Source: Echiichthys vipera (lineage: Eukaryota > Chordata > Actinopteri > Perciformes > Trachinidae). Taken from it: a stretch of 64,000 nucleotides of DNA. This document shows, one piece after another, positions 15,047 through 27,300 of this stretch. The notes below the pieces were generated by a model. The model saw only the letters and a list, made by a program, of their open reading frames with translations, did no database searches and had not been told where the DNA came from. The stretch lies in the NCBI GenBank assembly GCA_963691815.1, contig OY829667.1:13172821-13236820 (forward strand), read 5' to 3'. The stretch's first letter is position 1, and each line of letters opens with the position of its first letter. The position numbers were made by a program, and so were the translations under genes.

Positions 15047-18000
15047 TCATGTCCTGATGCGTTTGGTTTGTTGAGGAGCTTGACCGCTCCCTCTGTTGTG
15101 GGCCAACCCACTGTGATACTGGTGTCCGTTTTCATCAGCTTGCAGCTTGAGATGAAACCAAGGAGAAATGAAGATGAATTGAAAATAAATGAGGTTGGGA
15201 AATCAAGAAAAATTTAGACATCTGTCATGGTTGTCTATTCTATACTTTTCCTTTTTTTTATGCGAGTGATAGATTTAACAGAATAAAGCTTTGCTCTAGG
15301 GTTTATTTTATTCTTTCAGATGCATGGGGGACAATTCAGGTAGGAAGCAGAGTCACACTTACCTTTCTTTTACTGCTTTCATTCTCTACACTCAGTTCAT
15401 TGTGCGACTTCAAGCCCAGTGCTTCCTCAAGCTCTGGAAAACAGACACAGTGACACGCCACGAGAGATTGTTCAGCAACTATTACACCTTGATCCTTCTA
15501 AATAATGCAAAAGCCAGAAAGACAGCGCCGTGTTCCACCATCCCCAACAACACCTCAGAGGAAAAAATGTAATGGGGTTACTGTGAAGTACCTGTGAGGA
15601 TGTGGTCGATTTTCTCCACCACCAGATCAGCGTCTTCTGTACTGAAGCACATGGGAGGCTTAAATTTGAGCACATTGCGATGAGGTCCGTCAGCACTAAG
15701 AAGGATGTACTGTTGCTTTAGCCTGGGAGAAAATATCAGTTATTCTCCAGCCTCCATCAGTTTACAAATTCTACCCAAGTGGTTGAGTCATTTAAAACGT
15801 CAGCCAACATTCTGAGACTACTCAAAGCAGGAAAAGCACAGGTGGAACTTATATTGCTAACGCTGGCCCTGCTCCATGCAAGCATCCAGACAGCACGCAC
15901 ACTGAAATGGATGCAGCTCTAATTAATGTTTTGAATGACACCTGTGCTTTTTCCTGCTGTGACAAAAGAACTATTGCAGTTAAAAGTGTAGTTTATTATT
16001 AGTAGTATTGTTATTAATATATCAAATAAGAAAGTGCATTGGTAAGTCAGGTCATAATAAGTTCTGTTACATTCAAATTCTGCTAAATCTTCAGGTAATT
16101 CATTTTAGTTTTTTTTTTTTATTTCATTCATAAACTGGAAGAACAACTTAGTAACTGTCAAGTTCCATATGTGTGAACTCAGACAATTTGATGTCTTGCT
16201 ATAATAATTACAAATGGGATACTATGCAGCATTGTGATCTCAAAAGCTGAAAATGAAACACCTCCATGAGTGAGATATCATTATCTCATCATCACATCTC
16301 ATTCATGGAGGTGTTTGTGTTTGGGATATGGCCCGTTTGTTGTACAAAACATAAGATGAGATAAGATAAGATATTACTTTATCAGTCCCACAAAGGGGAA
16401 ATTTCCTCTTTACAGCAGCAAAGTGGATAGTAGTTAATAATGATTATGGAATCATGGTTGAGAATGCTGCGGTGTAGTATAATTATGCATTATATACATT
16501 TTATTATTAATATGACATCAGAGACTTAACATCTCACATTTAACACTCACCTATATATGACTTCTTGGGCTTCTGCTGTAGCAGGAGTGAGCTTCAGCCT
16601 GTCTTTCACAAGCTCTACCCCGGCAAAGAGGCCACGACCCCTGCAGGACAGTCAGTTACTTTCCCAAAACATGTTCTGGATCATGGTGATATACACCAAA
16701 TTGATAATATATATATAAAGTTATAATCTACCACTTTTTCCATCATACTTGTTTCTACAATAGTGAGTATAGTCAAATATAGTTAAATAGAAGTTTATTA
16801 GAACATAATGGTCAGATATAATGAGCAGTGTTCTGGATCAGCTTTACAGATCATGCACTAATCAGCTGTTGCTGTGTCACATACTGTAACTGTGTGTGTG
16901 CTCACCTGATGTCACCAACCAGTGGATGCTTCTCTTTCTGCTTTTCCAACAGATTGGTCAGGTATTGACCCACACGCAGCGCATTACCCTGGAGATCCTC
17001 TTTCACGATCACGTCTAGGACGGACAGGCCGATGGCACACGACACTGGGTTACCGCCAAACTGAGAAATTCAAAACCCACACACATAATTCAGGTGAGGA
17101 CAGGTTACACCAGGGTTATGTTCACGCCACATAGAAAAACAGCTGCTCATTGGGAGATTCTGTACACTGAGGACAGACCCATAAGACATTTTGAGCCATT
17201 AAATATAAAACAGATTTACAATGTCACAATTGTCAATGTCATATGCTAAATGTATCTCCTCAACAGATAACCAACTATTCTCATTTCACAGGAAATAACT
17301 GTAATATGATGCCTTGAATGAAAACAAACAAGGAACTGGCTTAGTTGGAATGTATGTTATCCCATAATTTGGAAAACAGATGTCTCCATACGCTTGGAAA
17401 GTACAGACAAGAACATCATGTCAAGGCTGAGGTCGGGTCAATGACCTCTAATCTCTGGTATACGTTTGAGAGAAAAAAACAACAGAAATCTGCCTTTCTA
17501 AGTTTTAGACATCTTAATAACTACTTGAATAGTTAAAAATGTGCTCATATCTTGAACATTTTTATTACATTACTTGCAAAAATTCTTTATTATTCTACAT
17601 AGTACTCTTACTGTATTGAAATACTCCATTCCACTTGACATGAAAGCCTCTGCCACCTCTTTGGTCGTGACCACACATGACAAGGGGTGTCCATTGCCAA
17701 TAGGCTTTCCCATGGTGACAATATCTGGCACAAAATCTTCTCCCTGAAGCTGGAAGGCCCAGAAGTGGGTGCCAACACGGCCAAAGCCCACTTGGACTTC
17801 ATCAGCGATGAAAACGCCCCCTGCTTTGTGCACATGTCTGTAGAGGGGCAGAAAACATTGGTGTAGCGATAAACCCCAGTTAGTTACTCATTCTCTCAGT
17901 CAGGAAAACACTCTCAAACACAGGTTTGTTTATACTGTGGCTCTGTCTGGGGTCATCTAAGCAGAACATTCTTTAGATGTTTTAAAAAAAATAAAAATAA

Positions 18001-21000
18001 AATACTTTTAAGTGTTGAGTATAAGCATGAGTAAATCTCTGCAGTAATTTAGGTACATACTCTGCCACTTGCTGGAAGTAGCCCATGGGTGGAATGACCT
18101 GCCCACCACAGCTCTGCAATGACTCAGCAATAAAAGCAGCAATCTGCACGAGAGAAAAACAGCAGGTCTGTCAATCTAAAGCCAGACTGACAAACTGGAG
18201 AGGAGGAGGAGTTCCGGCACATTTGACCCGTAGATCTTCCTCTTTCATAAGTGTGCTGTTTGCACAAACAAGAGAGAGCCAGTCATGTCATGTTTGGACA
18301 GAAATGAATGTTACTGTCAGTCACTGTGGAGTGACTTCAGCTGTTTGTTTCGGGTCCTCCTGTAGACGCATATCTGCACAAACATCCGTTAGAAACTGCA
18401 TTCTTTATAATCCCTGGGCTGAAATCCCGTCCCTCTCACCACTCGAAGCATCTTTTTGGTTTGCCAACAAGCTTGGACATTAAGAGTCCCCTACACATGT
18501 TCTTGTGGTCTGGGATCTGACTCTAAAAGCCTGTGTGCTTGGCCTGAACCTGAGAATTGGGAGAAAGGGAAAGAAAATGGATAAGGAAAATAAATCTAAT
18601 GAAATAACTGACACATTGCATACGCTTTTTTTACTTATGCAGGGCCATTCCTCCAAAAAAAAAGAGTCATCCTATAAAACAACATTCAAGCAATTCATAT
18701 TTCTGTTGGACATTTCTGGAGTTATTTCTGCAGCACAAGGTCAACTTCGCTTGTAACACAGGTACAAACGCAAACTTTACCTTGCCTCCTTTTTCATGGA
18801 CTCCATGTATCATATCTTTGACTTCATCTGCATATGCTGTGGCAGGGTCAGGGTGATCCGCTCTGTATTTGCCTCTGTACACATCTGGGCTGGGAGCCTG
18901 TGTAGGGGACGAGACTTTGAGATGATTACTAAAGCAGATTCACAGGCAACAGCTGCATCCTCATTCTATAGTGTGTGTGTAGCACATTCACACTCATTCT
19001 TTCCATAGTTTCTGATAGATGGAGACTTGGGACAACTTCTATTTGAATATACAAAATGTTATCAGCTTTAATACTGTCTAAAAAGTATTAGTTTGTCTTT
19101 TCCTTGTATTCTAGAAAATGTTGTTTGTGGCGTACAAATGTGACAAAATGCCTTCCCATCGATCTATCTCGTGTATCTGCATTATTTGCAACATTGTGGT
19201 CTAGCATATAAGATGTTGCATGCATGTTAGTTAAATGCCTAATGAAAAAACATTGCAGAAATATGATTTCCTCACATTTTCACAAAGGAGCTAGAAAAGG
19301 CGCACCCGAGCCATAACCATCCTGTTCTGCCTCATTCCAGAGGCACTCTTCAGGTAGTTGGGGGATTAAAAACCAACAGCAAAAAGCTTCCCTTTCAAAA
19401 GCACTTTGGTTCCATCTCGCCCTGCTCAATATGTAGAATTTATTTTTATATTTTATTCATCTGTCTCCTCTTTTCTTATCCACACACACATCCACACGCA
19501 TGTATCCCTGTGCATGCAAAGGACTTAATCCTCAGTAGCCTGCCAAAACCCTGTTGTGCAAGTTGAGTCATGGTGTTTCAATAGTGTGCAGGCAGGCGGA
19601 CAGGGAGAGGAAATGCACTCACCACATGGACAAATGGATTCTGCTCAGCATCTGATGAGTGGTGGAACTTATACGGACTGATGTCAATGAGCGATGAGAC
19701 ATGGCCGTGATACGCACTGCAAACAAAGCAAGTCAGTTCTCTCAATTACAACAACATGTGGAGTGTGAAAAACATGGATACATGAAGACAGCAGAGATAT
19801 CGTCACTATACAAAAGTATACTATCAGTATACTGTCATAAAAGGACTTTAACCACTCATTATCATCTACAGTATATCCTTTTATTCTGCACACCTGGCAC
19901 TGTACGACGTGTCTTTTTTGAACAATGACTGTGCAGTAACACTTACTTGTCCAACGTGATGATATCTTTGTGGCCGGTGTACTGCCACGCTAATCGGAGG
20001 GCCAGGTCATTGGCTTCGGAGCTGAAGTTCAAAAGTGCAAGGGTTACTTTGAGTTACTCAGTCACCACAAAATACACAGGTGAAGCCACGGATGTCACTA
20101 GCAGTAAAAGTCACAGTTTCATGTTTTACTTACCCATTAAAGGGCGTATGAGGTGAAACCTATGCATAAGTATTGGTAATGTGTGAAGCTTAATAAGGCT
20201 TTAAGATCTCAGTGATATATGATGCTATCTTAACCCAGAAACATGTTTTTTGATTAACACTAGAATGATCCTGTTCTGGTGTATTAACCCTACCTGTGTG
20301 TCATTGTATCACAACTTGTACATTTAAAGGCAAAATCGGCCTCCCGGACATTGGCACGACAAGTTAGCTACTCTACCTGTACCAGATTTGCACATTGAAA
20401 ATGGAGACACTTGGCAAAGCTGGTAGCACGAGAGGGCACACATGGCATCCACATTGGCTACTTTTCTTTTTCTTCTACACTACATGGTCCTGGCTGCAGG
20501 ATTTTGTTCCTGTTCACACAAGAACATTAGTGAGGTGTTCCAGTTCATCCCTAAGGTGGAGGGGATGAACGTCAGGGATCTGTGCATGTCAGGCAAGTTT
20601 TTTCCACACCAAACTCAGAAAATAATTCCTCATGGGACACAGGGGCATTGTCATGTTGACACAAGAAAGGGTCTTCCCCAAACTCTTGGCACAAATTTGT
20701 TATATTGTTGACAATGTTGCTGAATGCTGTAGCTAGCGCTGACTAACGATTATTTTCATTGTCAATTATTCTATTCATTGTTTTATAGTTGTTTGGTCTA
20801 TGAAAAGACAGAAATTGGTGAAAAATGTTTCCTAAAGCCTAAGATGATGTCGCTAAATGTCTTAGTTTGTCCTCAACTCAAAGATGTTCTGTTTATTGTT
20901 ATAGAGGAGGAAAGAAACCAGATGCCATTCACGTTAAAGAAGTAGGAATCAGTGAATTTTGACTTTTTTTTTCTTAAACAATTACTCAAACCGATTAATA

Positions 21001-23019
21001 GATTATCAAAATAGTTGGCAATGAATTGAATAGTTCCCAACTAATGAGTTCATCTTTGCAGCTGTAGCTGTAGCATTTATCTGAAGTTTCATTATGGGGC
21101 CCATACGCCATAGAGGATAAAGCCCTCTCAGAGCACCTATGGGACTGATAAATACCGGACTGGTATTACTGACTGAGTCATTATCCACAACTGTATTATC
21201 CTTGACCAGATAATTCCTGTTCACACTGCAGCACTCCAGCAAGTGGTGTAAATAAGTAACCTAGTTGGACTGGTCCAGCCTGTGGAAGGCAGATATGCAT
21301 TACATCATACTGTCCTTTAGATACTTCCTAGGAATGCTGCCCTGGAACTATCATTTTTAAAGTTTTATTAAGTTGACTAATATTATTGTTGTTCCTAAAC
21401 CAACATCATTATTACACTTATAAATCCAGACAAGCAAGAGGCTGTTCCAACGAGGATGATCCGCTGCAACATCTGTTTATTCCTTTCTTGATTAAAGTAA
21501 CATGATAACTATACATGTCTGGACTGAACACTTTCATTATTACATACATTATAAAGCAGTTTGCTGCAGAGCTTTATAGCTCCCATTGGGGATAAACGCC
21601 CAGGCAACAGTTCAAGTGATTACAGTAGATAAAGAATGAATGCTATTGTATCAGTCAACCAGTCCATCACCATTAAGTGTCTTCACCTGTACCAGCAACC
21701 ACTGATGTACACCCAAAAAACAAGTCTAGCTCATCTGCTGTTATGTCTTTTGAGGAGTGTGAAAGCATGCAGACATACCCAGAGTTGACAAAGTAGCACA
21801 CAGACAGCTTGTCTGGGAGTGTGGCCTGCAGTCTCTGGGCGTACAGTACAAGGTTGTCATGCAAGAATCGTGAGTTGGTGTTGAGTAGTTCCATCTGCTG
21901 AGCTCCTGCCTTCACCACATCTGGGTGACAGTGGCCCACTGAGAAATGGAAGAAAGGATGTACACAGGATTAGAACTGGACAAAAACATGCATCACTCAC
22001 TTAAATCATCTGACTGTAATTTGAGACAAAACATACCACGACAAATGATATTAAAGACACATAATTGGAGGCCATATGCTGAAATTAAAGAGCGGGGAAA
22101 GCGGTATGCCAGGCGACATCCTGTTATACACTCCTGTTTCTGCATGCAAGTATTGCAGCTCACCCTCTCCCAGTTAGGTATGCGTTACATGACAACTTCC
22201 AGTTTGATTGCAAATTTGAATGCCAGCTTAACACAGTTTGATGACATAAAAATGGTATAAAGCCAGATCTGATGTACACATTTTTGTGCTTCTGCAATGC
22301 ATGTGCAACTGTGTGTTTACCATGAGCCACATTGTTGATGCAATCCAAGTAGCGCTGTCCTTCTTCATCATACATGTACTGGCCTTTGGCTTGCACAATC
22401 TTGATAGGGTCATGGCTGAAGAAAATCTTACAAGATGGCCTGCAGAGGAGCTCATATTAATTCTTCCATACGCGGAATGTGTGTTGTTTCGCTGTGGTTG
22501 AACAGGTTTTTTTTCTTTTTTCTGCAGTACTAGGTACAGATATTATAAGTCATGAGCACAGTTGGAAAATGCAAAAGTAGGCTGTCCTGTAATACAATAC
22601 ATTGCACACAAATGAACTGCAGCTTTCAGCTAATGTATTGTATGTTTCCACTGAAATTATCAATTATACAAATCAAAATTGCATTTTTAAAAACTATATA
22701 TATGGGCATGTCACTATTGAAATGTCATTTCCGAAAAATGTAATGGTTGGTTTGTTGCGTGGGGGAAAACAATCCCTTACATTTCTGTATAATAAAAGTT
22801 TCAACTATTCCCTGCTGCGCCTGCTGAAGTCTGTACAGTAGCGCACTTTAATAGCGTTTACAGGATAACGTAGCGTTGTGAAGCTGCTAGTGCTTAACGT
22901 CTGTCATCTTTATAGGAAACTTTGCGGCATAACGCAGCCGCACAATGTCAATGCTCTTACCCAATGTGCTTCTTCCTCAGGTCTATCGTCTTCTTTTTCT
23001 CAAATCTTTCCGCAGACAT
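15047..23019 (-). CDS. etnppl: Ethanolamine-phosphate phospho-lyase, complete, 13 exons
   Basis: PLP enzyme that splits phosphoethanolamine into acetaldehyde, ammonia and phosphate (class-III aminotransferase fold, formerly AGXT2L1). Coding exons in transcript order: 22961-23019, 22321-22439, 21779-21938, 19947-20021, 19623-19716, 18781-18897, 18061-18143, 17612-17837, 16906-17060, 16551-16640, 15592-15722, 15363-15433, 15047-15145. They total 1479 nt, 492 aa plus stop, close to the ~499 aa of human ETNPPL. All junctions are GT-AG and phases are continuous. Visible landmarks: DLRKKHIGPSCK near the N-terminus, NNVAHVGHCHP, the cofactor phosphate loop NSGSEANDLALRLA, NAYHGH, IAESLQSCGGQ, the PLP-ring aspartate in DEVQVGFGRVG, the Schiff-base lysine in MGKPIGNGHP, and FGGNPVSCA. 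The C-terminus after LEEALGL is low-complexity and diverges from mammals, but both end in a basic KR.(K/R)T. Expression is not inferable from the sequence. Confidence 0.97.
15835..15960. mobile_element. Short inverted-repeat element, copy B
   Basis: Starts aaagcaggaaaagcacaggt and ends acctgtgctttttcctgct, an almost perfect inverted pair. It is homologous to the element at 2164-2300 (same termini, same taattaa core). It sits in etnppl intron 11 (between exons 10 and 11, in 15723-16550). Non-coding. Confidence 0.65.
16256..16316. other. 21-bp perfect-length hairpin in an etnppl intron
   Basis: The arm aaacacctccatgagtgaga (16256 on) is mirrored by atctcattcatggaggtgtt (16296 on). This gives a 21-bp stem with one difference and a 19-nt spacer. 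In RNA from the + strand the odd pair would be G-U, and from the minus (etnppl) strand A-C. The arms do not extend outward. It could be a chance fold-back, a tiny inverted-repeat insertion or an RNA hairpin. No further evidence distinguishes these. Confidence 0.75.
16350..16432 (-). mobile_element. 3' tail of an L2-type retroposon (reverse orientation)
   Basis: Reverse-complemented, the segment reads aaatttcccctttgtgggac tgataaagtaatatcttatct. This is the conserved fish L2-type 3' end followed by a short (TATCT)-like repeat. It is only the tail, so a 5'-truncated insertion. It lies between etnppl exons 10 and 11. Confidence 0.65.
20738..21050. repeat. Interspersed repeat ('gattattttcattgtcaatt' family), copy 1
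   Basis: Begins gactaacgattattttcatt and ends attaatagattatcaaaatagttgg. Internally it has a conserved block aagatgatgtcgctaaatgt. A second copy occurs at about 36868-37080, where the block reads aaggtgatgtctttaaatgt. The ends are roughly palindromic, as in non-autonomous DNA elements. It lies between etnppl exons 3 and 4. Confidence 0.6.
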
Positions 23020-23280
23020 CCTGATGTTATCCAGCTGTGGGACGGAGCGCTCTTTCCTCCTCGCTGGCTCGGAGATCAACTACATCTGCTCCGGCACACA
23101 CAACCGGCCTGTATACACATACACGCGCGCGCGCTCACGGGCTTGAAAGACGCAAAAACACCAACACCCGTACACGAGCTCGCGCAGCTCCCTCGTGCTG
23201 CCCTGACGCAGGTGATCTCCCCACCGATGTGCTGGGAGGCTGTTTGAACACCTGCTCCACAGCTGTGTGAAAGTAGGCTC
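23020..23280 (-). promoter_or_regulatory. etnppl: etnppl 5' flank / 5' UTR
   Basis: Immediately upstream of the etnppl ATG on the minus strand. It is CpG-richer than its surroundings and contains a short CG run (acgcgcgcgcgctcac near 23122-23138). The transcription start cannot be fixed from sequence alone. No TATA box is obvious. Confidence 0.4.
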
Positions 23281-23304
23281 TATACAGCTACTGTTTAAGT
23301 GTGG

Positions 23305-23720
23305 GGGGCTGGCAGGATTTGACCTACATTTGCTCAGTACTCTTTTGAGGCATCTGTACTTTACTTGAGTATTTCCTTTAATTATAGGCTTCTAAACTTC
23401 ATTTCAGAAGCAGATAGGAAGAAGTCGGCTTGTTGCACTTTTACCACCACTTCATTTATCAAATCAATCGAACACTGATTGGATTCAAGTACAATTAGGT
23501 CCCTGTACTTTACTGGAATATTTCTACTTTATGCAAATTTAAACTTCTACTCTACTACAATTTAGAGGGAAATCCCACTTTTTATCTCACTACCTGTTCT
23601 GTAATAAATGTAAAATTTTAAATCCAAAAAGAGGATTATTAGATAAACCAACAGTACAAAAAGTACTGCAGGTAGCTGTTAGCTTCACCTCAACCTGATA
23701 CATTATTAAAAACAGTTTAC
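23305..23720. repeat. TACTT-rich interspersed repeat, copy 2
   Basis: Contains ctgtactttacttgagtatt and the variant tactggaatatttctacttt with acaatttagagggaaat. These are the same family phrases as at 12855-13505 and 44055-44775. Non-coding; lies upstream of etnppl. Confidence 0.6.
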
Positions 23721-23814
23721 AACATTAATAATAATAATCCAGTAACATAATATTATAACAGAACACTGGCAGGAGCTGTACTTGTGTTGTTAGTAAAGTT
23801 TAGCACATAAACAT

Positions 23815-24306
23815 GGGTGCAGATGGGGGAGGGGGGCACATGCTCCCCACAATTTCTGAAAAACATGAATTGTCCCCACCAATAAAAATACCATCAATTA
23901 TTCAAAACTGAACAAATGTGATTTCAGTCAAGGAAGAGCTCAGAAAGTAAACAACATGTTGGTAAAGGATATTTGCAGTTTGTGTAACGTGAATTTACGG
24001 ACAAAAGGCACAATTTCCAACAGAAGGATCCAAGAGAAATAAACGTTAGTTAGCAGCTAACAGAATTAGGGCTACCACTGTCTGAAAACTTCTCTAGTCA
24101 CACTTATATCCGCGTCAAAACCAACACTGATTGGTTCGGTCGCTTGGCAACCTTCTCCAAATTTTTTCCGCCGCACGTTACCAGACTGCTCTGCGAGTAA
24201 AATACAATGGAGCTCACGAGATGAGGATGGTCTCACAGGGCTACTTAAATTATGATCACTTTTGTCCCCCCCCCCCCAATCCGGACATCGTATCTGCACC
24301 CCTGCA
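23815..24306. mobile_element. ~490-bp inverted-repeat element with GGGTGCAGAT ends
   Basis: The left end reads gggtgcagatgggggagggg and the right end reads ccccaatccggacatcgtat followed by ctgcacccc. The outer ~10 bases (gggtgcagat/atctgcaccc) are inverted, and G-rich and C-rich inner tracts face each other. There is no ORF with family signatures. It resembles a MITE in size and structure. The superfamily is unknown. Confidence 0.55.
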
Positions 24307-27300
24307 TACACAGGAAGTCATTTTACACTTACATACCTTTACCCACATTACCATCAAAGCTTGCTTTGTAAATACTGTTACTGTGCAAAAATCGGTTGGG
24401 TTCCAAATGCAGGCTTTAAGGGTACCTCAATATACTGTATTTTCTGGCTATTAGTTTAAGCTAGTCCAATAGAAAACATAATATTTCGTGATACAACACA
24501 CTGAATTAGATATTGAGGACGACCAATAACGGCAAGTCTATCGTTTGGTGTATTTGAAAGACTGTGTTTATTTGGCTCCAACAGTACAGTCATTTGAAAG
24601 GTCATCTTGAAATATAGTAGTGTGTGAACACAAGGGTCTTTAAGGAAATGTCAATCAAGTGGGTAAAAAAATGAATAATACAAACACAGTAAAGAAACTG
24701 AAAAATGCAGTTTTAACTCAAAGCCGCAACATGGATTTCGCCTAGTATTTTTGCTCCTGCACCAAGACTGCATTTAATTTTAGAGTTTATGGCAATACAC
24801 TTGTTTGAGTAAGGCTACGGTGTATTGGAGGGTATAGATCTGTAAGAGTTTCTGATAAGAGATCAGTGTGTTTTAGAATAATGCAGATGGATGTGACTGT
24901 GTCTGTTATCCAACACCAACACGTTTAATCTGAGAGATTTAGTGAAGTGTGGCCTGGGTGTATGCTTTTGTTTCTTCAGAGGCAGACTTGACTCAGAGAA
25001 TTTGAAAAATACACAGATCTGGCTATTAATCAATGAGTCATTTTGGAGCCCCTCACCAGCGCTGCTAATACTGATATGGAAATAAATGTTTGAAAGATTT
25101 GGGCACTTCTGCTAAAAGACAGAATAAACTAAATGTGATTATTTAACAAGGAAACACAACAATCAAACAAACAAATGAATCAAATAAAAAAATCAATTAC
25201 AAAATTAGCTGCACATGCTAAAGATACAGCAACTTGTCAGAACAAATACTGTAACAAAAGGCTGGAAATCAAAACACGAGATGAACAAAAACATTTAGTA
25301 AATATTAAGTAATGGAAATAACATTTTGAAACATGAGTGAAAGGACAGTCTTTGAGAAGAATATTTAACCAATCAAAAATGTGATATTTAATGAAAGGTC
25401 CATGTTTAAGTTTGTTTCTTTGTCTTCTAGAAGATAAACATTTTCTTTCCAGGTAGTGGTATACAGTGTAGCATGACTGAACAAATAGAGCTATTTAAGT
25501 CACCATGATGTGATATTTCAGCTGCATTTGATGCTACACACATTAACCAAAGTATAAATTGCACTTCTTGTCAAATGAGCACACGTTTTAACAGTTCATT
25601 AACAATCCACTATACATATATCAAACTACATTCAATGCAAAGAGAGAGAGAGAGAAAGAGACAGCAAGAAAGAGGAAGCGTGAGGAAAAACCTGTGATAT
25701 TTAACTTGATGCCGCTGGATTGGCTGGGCCTGTCAACTTTCAGGCCATCAGTACTTTGTTGTTTATTGTCATCTTTTTGACACAAAGTTAAATAAAAGCA
25801 AACGAACCATTGTAAGGCCTATAATCTCAATGCACAGTGATAACACACTGGTCTGTTTTTGAAAATGACCACCTTCCTTCACACTGTGCCTTATGCATAA
25901 TGTGATGCCTTATGATCCGTAAATGTTCATAATATCAATAGAGACGCAGCAGAAACCGACATCAAGAGCCAAAACAACTGAAAGGAATGCTGTCTAAAAC
26001 CAAAATGCCTTCATTTAAGAAATTATAGAAAAATAAATAATGTACCACTTAAAATATTGAGACAAATACACAAATATATGCACAGATATATGCACAGACA
26101 ACTTAAAATTGTTACATACATCAAACCCCAACAACAATTAAGAAACCTGTTGTGTAGATCTTGCCACTGGTAGAGCGCATCAACTGAGTTGTTGTTGACC
26201 TACTATTAGATAGCACCATTATAATCTATACAGATGTGCACCCATTCTTTAGAACGATGAGATGAACTGTACAATCAAACGGAAACCATTTGGAAATAAA
26301 TCTTCTTGAATCCACCTGTGGTTGCTGCTATTACACAACAAGGTGTCGGTGTTTCACATCTGCCCTTCAAGGAAATCCCTCTATTCTATTTCTACTGTTG
26401 AAGACGTACTGAGTGTCATCTTGCATCACACCTACTATGTCAGAAGCCAATTTGAATATAATAAATATGAAAAAGATGAATTAACTATGGTGAAAAATAA
26501 ACCTATTGCTCCATCTAATATGGAATGTGACATAACTGGCCACCAGTTAGACTGTGGTGTATTCATGGACGTTGACCAATTAACTGTATGTCGAAATTAG
26601 CTTTTCTTGTACTGAATTCTAAGTTTTCTATATGTTTAAGACAATACATGGTGTAAAATGTATGGTACTTTTGAGTCTCTATTATACAATTATACAGAAT
26701 AGGTTTGACAGCGAAACTTTCCACACTGCAATCAAGTATATGATTTGAGAGGAGGGCTCTCTGATTCGAAAATGTATTAATGTGAGTAGTGTTGTTGTAA
26801 ATCCAAAATTGCCTCATTGAAGTGTTGATATTTCTGCTCTCAAATCTATCCTTTGAATTTCATCTAGTTTCTGTTTGATTGCATAATAAAGACACAAAGT
26901 AACCCCTTGTAGAAGAGCAGTGTAATGCAACTGAGATTGTTCCGATCTGAAACAGAAGCTACTGTATGTCCGGCTAGTTAGAGCTCAGTGAACCCCAACA
27001 TTAAAACACGGGTAGGCGTTATAAGCTTTAGCTTCTGCCTATTCTCTTTTTTCAGACCCTTCAGATTTTTTTGTGTTTGTCATGAAATGTCTTTGTCTGA
27101 AATGTCTGAAAATAAACTGAACTGAACATTTAAACAATGCTTTTGATACACTTCCTCAAATTAGTTTCTATATTTAAGAAATCCATAAGTAATAAATTGT
27201 GTACATGCAGTGAACTGACAACACTGTACAACTAACATCCTATACAACAAGTCCAGAATGAACAAGTAGCATATTTGTTACGATGCTGCATGTGTTTTGC

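Noticed and set aside
20442..20711. 89-codon ORF with a hydrophobic signal-like start (MASTLATFLFLLHYMVLAAG)
   Set aside because: It lies in an etnppl intron within repeat-like sequence (attaacactagaat nearby), and there is no recognisable domain or splice partner. The hydrophobic start is probably chance.
25637..25680. GA-rich tract as a regulatory element
   Set aside because: A short degenerate purine run without any other supporting signal; simple sequence is the better explanation.
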